Shown here piece after piece: positions 1 to 8,686 of a stretch of DNA of 50,319 nucleotides (position 1 is the stretch's first letter; every line of letters starts with the position of its first letter). The DNA comes from Neolewinella persica DSM 23188 (GTDB lineage: Bacteria > Bacteroidota > Bacteroidia > Chitinophagales > Saprospiraceae): NCBI RefSeq assembly GCF_000373105.1, contig NZ_KB890424.1, forward strand, positions 95,522 through 145,840. Direction: 5' to 3'. A program made the translations under genes and the position numbers. The notes under the pieces are model-generated. The model made no database searches. It was not told where the DNA came from and was given only the letters and a program-made list of their open reading frames with translations.

Positions 1-3
1 CAT

Positions 4-95
4 TAAGGTCATTTAGGCATTAAGTTCTACGTTAAGGAAGGGAGGCTTGAGGGCAACCCTTAAGGTCATTTAGGCATTAAGTTCTACGTTAAGGA
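4..95. repeat. Two identical 35-bp direct repeats
   Basis: Positions 4-38 and 61-95 carry the same 35-bp unit, beginning TAAGGTCATTTAGGCATTAA, with a period of 57 bp. The unit itself stutters on the words CATTAAG and TTAAGG. It lies just downstream of the stop codon of the leftmost gene, and the array may continue beyond the window edge. No function can be assigned. Confidence 0.85.
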
Positions 96-124
96 GGGGG
101 CATCAGGTGGTAGCTTCTGCCTTC

Positions 125-1222
125 CTAAAACTGCCGGTACAAATATGCTTTCACCTTAGCCGTTAAGGTCGTCTCGACGTAAAGGCCGATGGGAGCTGCA
201 ATAAGGGTACTGATTACCATACCCAGCAAAACCAGCGTCCATGGAGAAAGGCTGTCGCCAAAGTGCATCCGCATCAGTTCCAGTACGCTGTAATGGGTCA
301 GGTACAGGGTGTAAGAAAATGCGGCGTTGGTACGGGAGAACCATGCCAGTAACCTGGGCCAGGTAACGGTGGCAAAAAAGTGTACCATCAGCAGAATCAC
401 GGCCGTGGCGAGAAAGGCCAGAATGGGATCAAACTCCTTGCCGGTTTTCCAGAAACGGATGATGCCCAGCACCGTAAGCCAGCCAGCTAATAAAAGGGAT
501 TGCTTACGGGTAACGACCTTTAAATAGCCGGCTTCGATCACGAGATAGGCAAGGGAACCCATTAGCCAGGTTATCATCAGGCCATTGCCTTTGCCACCCC
601 AGGTGTTGAACGAGGGGACAACAAGAAGCGGGATCAGGATGGCCCAGTCCGTCCAGCGTCGTTCAGCAGGGAGAAAAATGCGCAGGAGGCACCAACCGAA
701 AAACATATAAATCCACCACTCAATGGCCAGCGTCCAGAGCGGCTGGCCGGAGCCAAATGAGGTTAAGGGCTGACCGATTAACTGGGGGACCCCCGGGATG
801 TCTTGCAGCATGAGCAGGTTCCCCAGGAAGGTCGTCAGATTAAAGCTAGCCTCGTAGACGTAAGCGGTGGGGTAGAGCTGCCGGCTGATGGTGTCGAGTA
901 CAAGGACAATGAAAAGCGCAGGTAAAAGGGTGACATAAATGCGGGCGAAACGATCGATAAAGTAGGTTCGAAAACCATAATCTTCCCGTCGTCGTATCTT
1001 ATTAGCCGTGGAGTAGGAAATTAAAAAGCCCGACAATACGAAAAAGATAAGTACGGCAAAATTCTGTACCACTAAAACTCCGGGGTCAGTATCTAAGCCA
1101 ATGATACCAAAGAAGAAGAGGGCGTGGCCGAAAACGACGGCCTGGGCACTAAAACCCCGGATGAGGTCCAGCAGGATGGAGTTTCCGTCAGTAAGGCGGA
1201 AGACGGAACGTTGTTCGGGCAT
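125..1222 (-). CDS. Acyltransferase 3 family membrane protein (OafA/YrhL type)
   Basis: This is a 365-residue multi-pass inner-membrane protein with about ten hydrophobic segments and no separate catalytic domain, the usual size for acyltransferase-3 proteins. The N-terminus has the family pattern of an Arg in the first segment (LIRGFSA) followed about ten residues later by His in VVFGHALFF, then FFVLSGFLIS and the basic loop DRFARIYVTLLPA. Such proteins move acetyl or other acyl groups onto exported sugars. The ATG at 1222 fits the expected N-terminus. It is divergent from the MBOAT gene at 1360, and the neighbouring cluster suggests that its substrate is the surface polysaccharide or its lipid-linked precursor. 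The exact acceptor cannot be read from the sequence. Confidence 0.9.
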   Translation of the reverse strand: MPEQRSVFRLTDGNSILLDLIRGFSAQAVVFGHALFFFGIIGLDTDPGVLVVQNFAVLIFFVLSGFLISYSTANKIRRREDYGFRTYFIDRFARIYVTLLPALFIVLVLDTISRQLYPTAYVYEASFNLTTFLGNLLMLQDIPGVPQLIGQPLTSFGSGQPLWTLAIEWWIYMFFGWCLLRIFLPAERRWTDWAILIPLLVVPSFNTWGGKGNGLMITWLMGSLAYLVIEAGYLKVVTRKQSLLLAGWLTVLGIIRFWKTGKEFDPILAFLATAVILLMVHFFATVTWPRLLAWFSRTNAAFSYTLYLTHYSVLELMRMHFGDSLSPWTLVLLGMVISTLIAAPIGLYVETTLTAKVKAYLYRQF

Positions 1223-1341
1223 TCTCTATGGCTTAATTCAATCTGCCGGTATAGCCGGAAACGGGTGAAGGAAAACTAAATGAAAATTTCACATAAATGT
1301 TTAGACGTGTATTGTGAGTGTCCAGTGTGGATATAACCTGA

Positions 1342-1349
1342 TAGCTTTG
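1342..1349 (+). promoter_or_regulatory. Bacteroidota-type -7 box before the MBOAT gene
   Basis: TAGCTTTG matches TAnnTTTG and sits 10 bp before the ATG at 1360, which would give a very short leader. No good TTTG -33 box is seen at the usual spacing, so the call rests on the -7 box alone. Confidence 0.4.
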
Positions 1350-1359
1350 CAAACTAACC

Positions 1360-2757
1360 ATGCTTTTTACTTCCGCCGCCTTTCTCATCTTATTGGTCGT
1401 CACTTTTGTGGCTTATTATCTGATCCCCAGTCAAAAGGGGCAGGTTGGCTTATTGATCTGCGCAAGTTTGGTGTTCTATGCATGGAATTTTCCCACCTTG
1501 CTTTTGTTGCTGATCGCTTCTATTCTGACGAACTGGGGTATTAGCTACGTTATAGTGTCCACCCTGGATTCCCCGCGCCGTAAATTATTTGCCACCCTGG
1601 GGGTCGCGCTCAACCTCTCTATCCTTGCCTTCTTCAAGTATTCGCCATTGATCGGGGAGACTTTCTTTCCGGATACTTCCGCCATCGGAGATTTTCTGCT
1701 CACCATCCCTCTTCCCATTGGCATCTCCTTTTTCACTTTCCAGGGAATCAGTCTGGTTGTGGATACCTACCGGGGTGAAGAATTACAACGGACCGAAGCC
1801 ACCGATCGGCCGATGGGTTTGCTGGCGAATATCGCTTTTTACCTCGCCTTCTTTCCCCAGCTGATTGCCGGTCCCATTGTAAAGGCTCATGACTTCCTGC
1901 CACAGATCCGACGCAAATTCTTGCGCGACATCGATTGGGAGACGGCCTTCCGCTTCATGGTAACGGGGTATTTTCTGAAAATGGTCATTGCCGACAACCT
2001 TAAGGACTACACCTATTGGATGAGCTACCCCTGGTTCCAAAACCTTTCAGTCGCCGATCTGCTCGTTCTCCTGTTGGGTTATTCCGTTCAAATATTTGCC
2101 GACTTCGCGGGCTACTCCCTCATCGCTATTGGCATTGCCCGCCTGTTCGGCTACGTTTTAATGGACAACTTCGACTTTCCCTACATCGCTAAAAGCTTTT
2201 CAGAATTCTGGCGGCGTTGGCATATCTCTCTATCTACCTTCCTCAAGGAGTACCTCTATTTTGCGCTGGGCGGCAATCGGCACGGCGCACTCAAGACGTA
2301 TCGTAACCTCCTGCTTACCATGGTGCTCGGCGGCCTGTGGCACGGGGCCGCATGGAGCTACGCCGTGTGGGGAGCCTACCACGGTATGGCGCTGGCTTTA
2401 GAGCGGCTGGCGCGCGACCATGGCTTCCGACCACTGACGAACATCTGGCTGCGCCGCTTGTGGGTGTTCGGAGTAGTAACCGTTGGGTGGCTGTTGTTCC
2501 GATTGCCGGAGTTCGGCCATGCTATATTGTACCTCCAGAAAATTTTTACGAACCAGCCCTTTGGTAATCTCGAACGCCTCGGCCTGGTCCTGGTATATTG
2601 TCTACCCGTCGTCTTTTACCACCTGGGGTATTTGTATCTCAACAAAGGAAAAACGGTGTACCGCTCCATTATTCAGCCGCTGGCCTATGGATTGATGATC
2701 TTCCTGATCTTCACCAATGCGGGTTCCTCCGGTGATTTCATCTACTTCCAATTCTAA
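1360..2757 (+). CDS. MBOAT family O-acyltransferase (AlgI-like)
   Basis: This 465-residue multi-pass membrane protein belongs to the membrane-bound O-acyltransferase family that includes AlgI and DltB. The family signature is clear: FRRWHISLS-like WRRWHISLS with His288, then GGLWHGAAW with the presumed catalytic His328, followed by the VWGAYHG segment. AlgI-type proteins pass an acyl group across the inner membrane to a periplasmic partner. The next gene starts 6 bp after the stop and encodes such a partner (N-terminal anchor plus SGNH-like residues), so the two probably form a two-protein O-acylation module acting on the polysaccharide made by this cluster. The acyl group is likely acetyl by analogy, but this is inference. 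Confidence 0.93.
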   Translation: MLFTSAAFLILLVVTFVAYYLIPSQKGQVGLLICASLVFYAWNFPTLLLLLIASILTNWGISYVIVSTLDSPRRKLFATLGVALNLSILAFFKYSPLIGETFFPDTSAIGDFLLTIPLPIGISFFTFQGISLVVDTYRGEELQRTEATDRPMGLLANIAFYLAFFPQLIAGPIVKAHDFLPQIRRKFLRDIDWETAFRFMVTGYFLKMVIADNLKDYTYWMSYPWFQNLSVADLLVLLLGYSVQIFADFAGYSLIAIGIARLFGYVLMDNFDFPYIAKSFSEFWRRWHISLSTFLKEYLYFALGGNRHGALKTYRNLLLTMVLGGLWHGAAWSYAVWGAYHGMALALERLARDHGFRPLTNIWLRRLWVFGVVTVGWLLFRLPEFGHAILYLQKIFTNQPFGNLERLGLVLVYCLPVVFYHLGYLYLNKGKTVYRSIIQPLAYGLMIFLIFTNAGSSGDFIYFQF

Positions 2758-2763
2758 AAGCAT

Positions 2764-3615
2764 ATGATCTTTCGGGCAATACTGGCGGCAGTGGCTTTGT
2801 TTTTGATCTGGATGGTGACCATTCGGTACCTGCCGGCCGATCTGGATACCAGCCAGACGTTGTGGGGGGAGAACTTAATCCATGCTCAAGACTACTTGTA
2901 CACGGAAAAAGCAGCAACTGATCTCGCCATCGTGGGATCCTCTCTTTCGGAAAACCTGACGTTGGATCAAATCAATGGTCGGCAGGTACATAACCTGGGC
3001 TTTAGTGGCCAGGGGGTAAATGACGGGCTCAACGTTATCGTGGGAGCAGATAAGTTGCCTGGCTGCCTGTTGGTAGAAATGAACGTGATCATGCAGGAAG
3101 AAAACGAGCAATTTCGAAAGGTCGTTTTACAGCCAGCAACTAACCTCGCCCGGGAGTACTTACCGGTACTGCGGCAACGGTATCAGCCCGTAGGCGTGTT
3201 AAAAGGGATCGTTTCGGGCAAAAAAACTACTAAGGAGCTCAACGATTCTCTGCAGGACCGGCCGATCAACCAGTTGAGTCTGGACCTGAAAATCAAGGAT
3301 TATTCACAGGGTGTTGACCGCGTCGAATTGAGGGAGGTGCTCGTCGCCTTGTCTGAGCGCATTCGTTGGTTGCAGGAGCACGGCGTACAAATTCTGTTTT
3401 ATGAGTTGCCGGTGCACCCGAAATTATGTCAGGCACCTAAGGCGGTCGCCATTCGGGAGGGCTTCCGGTCCGTCTTCCCGCCCACTGAGTTTACTTACAT
3501 CTTACAACCTCAGTGCGCGGACTATTCCACTACCGATGGGCATCACCTCGGAGAACGATCACTGGACCTTTATTCGGACTGGTTGAAGCAGGAGATCGCT
3601 CTCTTGCTTAAATAG
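2764..3615 (+). CDS. SGNH-like periplasmic partner of the MBOAT acyltransferase
   Basis: This 283-residue protein has one N-terminal membrane anchor (about residues 5-23) and a periplasmic domain. It has the features of the SGNH hydrolase-like proteins encoded beside MBOAT genes (AlgJ, AlgX, PatB and DltD style): a GSS block at residues 58-60 in VGSSLSEN that could supply the catalytic serine, and a DxxH block near the C-terminus (D258 to H261 in DGHH) that could supply the Asp-His pair. The region between is not conserved enough for a confident family name. It follows the MBOAT gene by 6 bp, so co-transcription and a shared O-acylation role are likely. Confidence 0.7.
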   Translation: MIFRAILAAVALFLIWMVTIRYLPADLDTSQTLWGENLIHAQDYLYTEKAATDLAIVGSSLSENLTLDQINGRQVHNLGFSGQGVNDGLNVIVGADKLPGCLLVEMNVIMQEENEQFRKVVLQPATNLAREYLPVLRQRYQPVGVLKGIVSGKKTTKELNDSLQDRPINQLSLDLKIKDYSQGVDRVELREVLVALSERIRWLQEHGVQILFYELPVHPKLCQAPKAVAIREGFRSVFPPTEFTYILQPQCADYSTTDGHHLGERSLDLYSDWLKQEIALLLK

Positions 3616-3635
3616 GACAGGCCGCTACGAACTAT

Positions 3636-3643
3636 TACCTTTG
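3636..3643 (+). promoter_or_regulatory. Bacteroidota-type -7 box before the sialyltransferase-like gene
   Basis: TACCTTTG exactly matches TAnnTTTG and lies about 50 bp before the ATG at 3696. The same octamer stands before the genes at 11198 and 23443. The -33 position is not convincing. It suggests that the nonulosonate module starts a new transcript here. Confidence 0.5.
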
Positions 3644-3695
3644 CCCCCTCATCCTAACCCCTTTTCTTTTTTCCTCGTTTTCTTTCCCCTCTTCC

Positions 3696-4745
3696 ATGCC
3701 GTATACCCACGTATTCTCTACCCACGCTATTTTGCAGGAATACCTGACGGATGCCATCATCCGGCAAGAGGGGATAGATCCTGAGCGGGTACTCGTACTC
3801 AGGGTTCGGGGCAGTTTTCAGCCGGACGGAACGGCTGCTTATACCGTGTTGAATGGGGACAACTATCAAAGTCAGGGTGGCCGTAACATCCTTAAGCATC
3901 GTCGGTTTAACAAACGCCGGTACGCCAGCTTTAAAACGGATGTGCTCGATCAATTGGCCCCGGGCTTCCAGATGTACGCGCCGATGTATACCTACTGGTA
4001 CCTGCAAGTGCTCGCCAGCAAAGCAGGAAGCTATCACGTGCTGGAAGATGGGTTTGGGAGTTACCAATCATTGGAAGAGTTACAACGATTTTTTGACCTC
4101 ATCGTTCCCCAAAACTGGCAAGAACGATTCGCTCAAATGAGGCGACGAATGGTGTTGCTACCCGAACAAAAAGAAACTCCGGGACAAACCATTAAGATGT
4201 TGGAGGGGGTCGAGAGATGCTACGGCACCCTGGAGGGATGCTTTCCCTGGAAGCCGGTGCAGGAACGGGTGGTGGTTAAAGACGTTTTTCCTCCCAGCCA
4301 TACCGGAGAGTATGAAGGTGCCTGGCTTATGGCGACTTCCTGCCTCGTGGAAACCGGGAACATTGATTTGGCCACCTATCTGGAAATTTTGCGGGAGACC
4401 CTGAAGCTTGTAGTTGGCCGAGGCATTAAAGTGTTGTACCTCAAGCTTCATCCTGCGCAATTCAGGCACCAGGAGAATGTCATTGCTTACCGTAAAGTGA
4501 TGGCGGAGTTTTTGGGCCAAATTGATATTCGGGAAATGGCGCAAAATCTGTCACTCGAACGAATTGCCGCAGGCAATCGCATCCACTTCATTACCGGCAT
4601 CAGTACGCTGGGCTTCCACGTAGCCTCCACCGGTTCGGAGGTGTACCGCTACCATGAAGTCATTGAGCGCCTTGCCCCCGGGGCTACCGATTATTTGGCG
4701 AAGACCGGCGTCGAGATTTTTCACCGCATCACCCGTCCGCTTTAG
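3696..4745 (+). CDS. Sialyltransferase-like glycosyltransferase (GT38/GT52-style motifs)
   Basis: This is a 349-residue soluble protein without signal peptide. It carries the three short motifs shared by bacterial sialyltransferases of the GT38, GT52 and GT80 type: an acidic-acidic-Gly block (E117-D118-G119 in LEDGFGS), an HP block (H252-P253 in LKLHPAQ) and a Ser/Thr block (S303-T304 in GISTLGF). In the known enzymes these bind CMP-sialate and position the acceptor. Overall similarity to a named enzyme cannot be judged by eye, so the family call rests on motif order and spacing. The context is strong support: a CMP-nonulosonate synthetase and a NeuB-type synthase are encoded two and three genes downstream. 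It is likely to transfer the sialic-acid-like sugar onto the glycan. A capsule polymerase of the polysialyltransferase kind is an alternative. Confidence 0.65.
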   Translation: MPYTHVFSTHAILQEYLTDAIIRQEGIDPERVLVLRVRGSFQPDGTAAYTVLNGDNYQSQGGRNILKHRRFNKRRYASFKTDVLDQLAPGFQMYAPMYTYWYLQVLASKAGSYHVLEDGFGSYQSLEELQRFFDLIVPQNWQERFAQMRRRMVLLPEQKETPGQTIKMLEGVERCYGTLEGCFPWKPVQERVVVKDVFPPSHTGEYEGAWLMATSCLVETGNIDLATYLEILRETLKLVVGRGIKVLYLKLHPAQFRHQENVIAYRKVMAEFLGQIDIREMAQNLSLERIAAGNRIHFITGISTLGFHVASTGSEVYRYHEVIERLAPGATDYLAKTGVEIFHRITRPL

Positions 4746-4746
4746 T

Positions 4747-5943
4747 ATGGCTACGTTAATGATCACCCAACGGTTCCCACCACACGTGGGCGCTGCCGCC
4801 CGGCGACTGGGACACCTGGCTCAGGTGTTTGCCCGGGAGGGGGAGGTCTTCGTTATCCGCTCAGGAACCGACGGGGAAGATGATCCTGCAGTCACGGAAA
4901 CGTTTAACCTGCCAACGCAGGATTTACGCCGCCTCTCCGCCGGGACGGGAAGTACACTGGACACCCGCAAGAAACAGCAGCCCATATTGCGGATATTGTT
5001 ACGCCTCCGGCAGGCCTACCCATTTTTGTATTTGACCGATGATGGAGGCCCTGCCTACCGCCAGAAAGCTTTTGCATTGGCGGTCGAATTGGTTGAAAAA
5101 AACGAGGTGAAAACCATCTACTCTTCCTTCCGGCCCTGGACGGATCACCTGGTTGCCTGGCGGTTGAAAAAGAAATTCCCTGAACTGAACTGGATCGCTG
5201 ATTTTCGGGACTTGCCGGTGGATCCCGTCCGCGCCGATGTATGGTTTCCCGCGCTCCAGCGGTGGTGGGGAAAACGAATCATTGCCGATGCGACGGAGGT
5301 GTGGACCGTGTCCGAAGGCCAAAAAGCTCAGCTGACTGGCTGGCATCCTAACCTGCGGGTGCGGTATAATTCCTTATTCGCCTTGCCGCCGGAACGGTCG
5401 GCGCCGGCTAGTGACCGGTTCACGATTACGTACACCGGGAGCCTTTATCCAGGCCTGCAGAACATGGACGTAATGGTACGGGCGCTGAGGGAATTGATCA
5501 CAGAGGGCCGGATTTCGCCCTACAAAGTTTGCTTGCAATACCGCGGTAAGGATGCTGAAATATTCAGGTCCTGGACGGCTGGCTTACCCGCGCATTGCCT
5601 GGATGTGGAAACTTCCATTGCACCTGCGACCGCGCAAAAAATGCAGCATGCCGCTACAATTTTGCTGCTGTTGAATTGGTCAGCCCCAGGATATTATGGT
5701 GTGCTGACCGCAAAATTATGGGATTATCTTGCAACCGGACGGCCCATTTTGGCTTTGGTTAATGGGCCCGGTGATCAGGAATTGAACGACATTATTCTGG
5801 GCGCGGACGCAGGTGCCGTGTTCAAAACAGCGGAGCAAGGAGAGGTAAAAGCATGGCTCCTTGCCCGGTTCCAGCATTGGAAAACTGAATGTACCCTGCC
5901 TTGGGAGACCAATCGTGAAACCCTAAAGCGCTATTTGACGTAG
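4747..5943 (+). CDS. Glycosyltransferase, GT4-like (GT-B fold)
   Basis: The ATG at 4747 is one base after the preceding stop and gives a 398-residue protein starting MATLMITQRFPPHVGAAARR, with the Gly-rich first loop of GT-B glycosyltransferases; the longer open frame upstream overlaps the previous gene and was not used. The segment WIADFRDLP near residue 170 resembles the WIADFRDPW of the glycosyltransferase at 11198 and the VVDYRDPW of the one at 17666. The C-terminal half has the sugar-nucleotide-binding layout (FTITYTGSLYPGLQ, then LLLLNWSAPGYYGVLTAKLW and ATGRPILAL). A cytoplasmic sugar transferase for the surface glycan is the likely role; donor and linkage are unknown. Confidence 0.85.
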   Translation: MATLMITQRFPPHVGAAARRLGHLAQVFAREGEVFVIRSGTDGEDDPAVTETFNLPTQDLRRLSAGTGSTLDTRKKQQPILRILLRLRQAYPFLYLTDDGGPAYRQKAFALAVELVEKNEVKTIYSSFRPWTDHLVAWRLKKKFPELNWIADFRDLPVDPVRADVWFPALQRWWGKRIIADATEVWTVSEGQKAQLTGWHPNLRVRYNSLFALPPERSAPASDRFTITYTGSLYPGLQNMDVMVRALRELITEGRISPYKVCLQYRGKDAEIFRSWTAGLPAHCLDVETSIAPATAQKMQHAATILLLLNWSAPGYYGVLTAKLWDYLATGRPILALVNGPGDQELNDIILGADAGAVFKTAEQGEVKAWLLARFQHWKTECTLPWETNRETLKRYLT

Positions 5944-5990
5944 TTAAGCGAACGGATCGACCAAAATACCAATAGACCAAAATTCCAACC

Positions 5991-7631
5991 TTGTCAACGA
6001 ATATTCTCATCGTCATTCCGGCCCGTGGAGGCTCAAAGGGCATCCCCCGCAAAAACCTGCGTGCACTAAACGGTCGTCCACTTTTGTATTACAGCATCCG
6101 GACGACAACGGCCAGCAGGCACCAGCCCGACGTAGTGGTTAGTTCCGAAGATGAGGAGATCAGAATGGTTGCCCGGAAACTGGGGGCCGGGGTCATTAAA
6201 CGGGATCCTTCCCTTAGTCAGGACGATACGACCCTGGATGGGGTGATCCATGATGCCATGCGCCAGGCGGAAGCTGCCAACGGTAAAACTTACGACCTGG
6301 TCATCACCGCCCAGGCCACCTCCCCTTTGCTGGAGACCCGTACGCTGGACGAGGCCATCGACCAGATGCTGGCTGACCCGAGTATCGATACCATGATCAG
6401 TGCCGTTGACGACCGTCACCTGAGCTGGGAAGAGGAGGGCGGGAAACTGGTGCCTGCTTATTCTGCCCGGCTCAACCGGCAGTACCTGCCCGTCCGTTAC
6501 CGGGAAACCGGTGGTTTTTTCATTGCCCGTCGGCGGGTGGTTACCCCTACTTCACGGTTTGGTGCTTCGGTCAGGGTATGCCCCGTTTCTGACCGGGAAA
6601 GTATTGACATTGACACCTATGCTGATTGGGCTTTGTGCGAGTACTACCTGACCCGTAAACGGGTACTGATGGTCACGACTGGCTACCCCGAGATTGGCCT
6701 GGGCCATGTTTACAATTTACTGGCCATCGCCGGAGGTATGGTTGGCCATGAACTCATCTTTCTGGTTGACGATAAAAGCCGGCTGGCCTTTGATACGATT
6801 GCCGCTTACAACTATCTGGTCAGCATGACCGAGCCCGGAGGCTTAGCGGCCGCCATTAAAGCCTGTAAGCCAGACACGGTCATTAACGACCGTTTGGATA
6901 CGACCAAAGCCTACATGGACGAGTTGAAGGCAACCGGCGCGACCTTGATCAACTTCGAGGATTTGGGGCCGGGCGCAGCCGTCGCCGACCTGGTTATTAA
7001 CGCCATGTATCCTGAACGGGCGGTGATTCCCAATCATTTTTTCGGACATCGCTACTTTTGCCTACGGTCTGAGTTCTTGCTCACCCGGGAGACGGTAGTC
7101 ATTAAGCCGACGGTCAGGCAAGTCTTGCTTACCTTCGGCGGCGTAGATCCCAACAATTACACCCGCCGGGTGCTCAGCCTGATCGTGCCGGAATGCCGGC
7201 AGCGGGGGATTAGCGTCCGGGTAATTCTGGGCCGGGGTTACCGGGAGCAGGCCAGTCTGGAGGCGTTTTCGGCCGACGTGGAGATCCTGAGCGATGTGGT
7301 AAATATGTCGGAGCTGATGCTCGACGCTGACCTGGCCTTCACCTCTGCGGGAAGAACAACTTTCGAGACGGCGAGCCTTGGCTTGCCGTCCGTTGTCATC
7401 TGCCAGAACCAACGGGAAATGACGCACTTTTTTGCGGGAGCCAATTATGGCTTCCGAAACCTTGGCCTGGGCACGGAGATTGGAGATGATACCATACGCA
7501 ACGCCTTTTTGGAGTTGATTGACGACGAAGGGCAGCGGGGGTACATGTCGGAGTTAATGCTGGCCCAGCAGATTAAATCAGGGCGAGACAACGTATTACA
7601 ACTAATAAAGCAAACCATCGACCAGGCATGA
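5991..7631 (+). CDS. Fused CMP-nonulosonate synthetase (NeuA/PseF-like) and PseG-like hydrolase
   Basis: This 546-residue protein joins two enzymes. Residues 1 to about 222 are a CMP-sialate-type cytidylyltransferase, with the nucleotide-binding ARGGSKGIPRKN at 11-22 and a C-terminal DRESIDIDTYADW. Residues from about 225 to the end resemble PseG/SpsG: the IGLGH segment with H239 (in PseG this His is catalytic), LLTFGGVDPNNY, and the donor-binding AFTSAGRTTFETASLGLP. PseG removes UDP from the 2,4-diacetamido-trideoxyhexose precursor of pseudaminic acid, and PseF/NeuA activates the final sugar with CTP, so one chain would cover two non-adjacent steps. The start is TTG at 5991, the only start that keeps the complete N-terminal strand. 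The last four bases overlap the next start. PseB, PseC and PseH are not in the window. Confidence 0.85.
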   Translation: MSTNILIVIPARGGSKGIPRKNLRALNGRPLLYYSIRTTTASRHQPDVVVSSEDEEIRMVARKLGAGVIKRDPSLSQDDTTLDGVIHDAMRQAEAANGKTYDLVITAQATSPLLETRTLDEAIDQMLADPSIDTMISAVDDRHLSWEEEGGKLVPAYSARLNRQYLPVRYRETGGFFIARRRVVTPTSRFGASVRVCPVSDRESIDIDTYADWALCEYYLTRKRVLMVTTGYPEIGLGHVYNLLAIAGGMVGHELIFLVDDKSRLAFDTIAAYNYLVSMTEPGGLAAAIKACKPDTVINDRLDTTKAYMDELKATGATLINFEDLGPGAAVADLVINAMYPERAVIPNHFFGHRYFCLRSEFLLTRETVVIKPTVRQVLLTFGGVDPNNYTRRVLSLIVPECRQRGISVRVILGRGYREQASLEAFSADVEILSDVVNMSELMLDADLAFTSAGRTTFETASLGLPSVVICQNQREMTHFFAGANYGFRNLGLGTEIGDDTIRNAFLELIDDEGQRGYMSELMLAQQIKSGRDNVLQLIKQTIDQA

Positions 7632-8686
7632 GCTTAGCTGATTATATAAAGCATTTCGACCCCCATGCAGCGGTCGTCCACCGTCCATTTGTTATTGCCG
7701 AAGCCGGGGTGAATCATGAAGGTTCGCTGGAATTAGCCAAGCGGCTGATCGACGAGGCCGCCGAAGGCGGCGCGCAGGCCATCAAGTTTCAATCCTACAA
7801 AGCAGACAAAATTGCTGCCCGTGAGAGCCCGGCCTACTGGGACCTGAGCAAGGAGCCGACCACCAGCCAACACGAACTTTTTAAGAAGTACGATAAGTTC
7901 TGGAAAAAAGAATTTGAAGCCCTTAAAATGTATTGCGATCAGGTCGGGATCGAATTCCTTTCTACCCCTTTTGACGTGGAGAGCGCAACTTTCCTTAATG
8001 AGCTGATGGACGTGTATAAGATCAGTTCTTCGGACCTGACGAATCACCCATTTATCGAATTTATGTGCGATTTCGGCAAGCCGATACTGCTTTCCACCGG
8101 AGCGGCAAACCTCGATGAAATATTTGCTGCGGTCAACCTCATCAAGGCAAAAGGAAATCCGCTTTGCCTCCTCCACTGTATCCTCAACTATCCGACCCCC
8201 GACCAGAACGCTAACCTGGGGATGATCCTGGATCTCCGTCGCCGGTTCCCCGACGTAGTACCCGGTTACAGCGACCATACCTTGCCAGGAGACATGGGGG
8301 TGCTTGAAACAGCGCTACTGTTGGGGGCTCCGGTTCTGGAAAAACATTTTACCCACGATAAAAGCCTGCCCGGAAATGACCATTACCATGCCATGGACCG
8401 GGAAGACCTGAAGCATTTCTTTCAGCGGGTGGACACGCTATTTGGCCGACTGGGAGGATTTAACAAGCAGGCGCTGGCCGACGAGGCTCCCGCTCGCCGA
8501 AACGCCCGCCGCAGCCTGGTGCTGAAGCGAGATGTCGCTAAAGGAGTTGCCTTGACTTATGACGACCTTACCTGGAAGCGGCCTGCTTTCGGTATCTCCC
8601 CACAATTTATCGATGAAGTAATTGGTAAAACGGCGCTGGACAACCTGGCCACTGATGCCATTTTACACTGGAACCAGTTATCATGA
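7628..8686 (+). CDS. neuB: Nonulosonic acid synthase (NeuB family)
   Basis: This 352-residue protein has the two-domain layout of the NeuB/PseI/LegI family. The TIM-barrel part starts FVIAEAGVNHEG, continues with AIKFQSYK and FLSTPFD, and carries EKHFTHDK (E238, H240); the C-terminal SAF antifreeze-like domain spans about residues 285-345 (RRSLVLKRDVAKG). The enzyme condenses phosphoenolpyruvate with an amino-hexose to give a nine-carbon acid. The loop after EKHFTHDK reads LPGNDHYHAMD, unlike the GPDHKASLEP common in NeuAc/legionaminate synthases, so the substrate may differ. ATG at 7628 overlaps the previous stop (ATGA), which implies coupled translation with the activating enzyme. Confidence 0.92.
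   Translation: MSLADYIKHFDPHAAVVHRPFVIAEAGVNHEGSLELAKRLIDEAAEGGAQAIKFQSYKADKIAARESPAYWDLSKEPTTSQHELFKKYDKFWKKEFEALKMYCDQVGIEFLSTPFDVESATFLNELMDVYKISSSDLTNHPFIEFMCDFGKPILLSTGAANLDEIFAAVNLIKAKGNPLCLLHCILNYPTPDQNANLGMILDLRRRFPDVVPGYSDHTLPGDMGVLETALLLGAPVLEKHFTHDKSLPGNDHYHAMDREDLKHFFQRVDTLFGRLGGFNKQALADEAPARRNARRSLVLKRDVAKGVALTYDDLTWKRPAFGISPQFIDEVIGKTALDNLATDAILHWNQLS

Noticed and set aside
4654..4746. Longer start for the glycosyltransferase at 4747
   Set aside because: The upstream extension lies inside the preceding gene in another frame, while the ATG at 4747 begins the conserved first strand directly.
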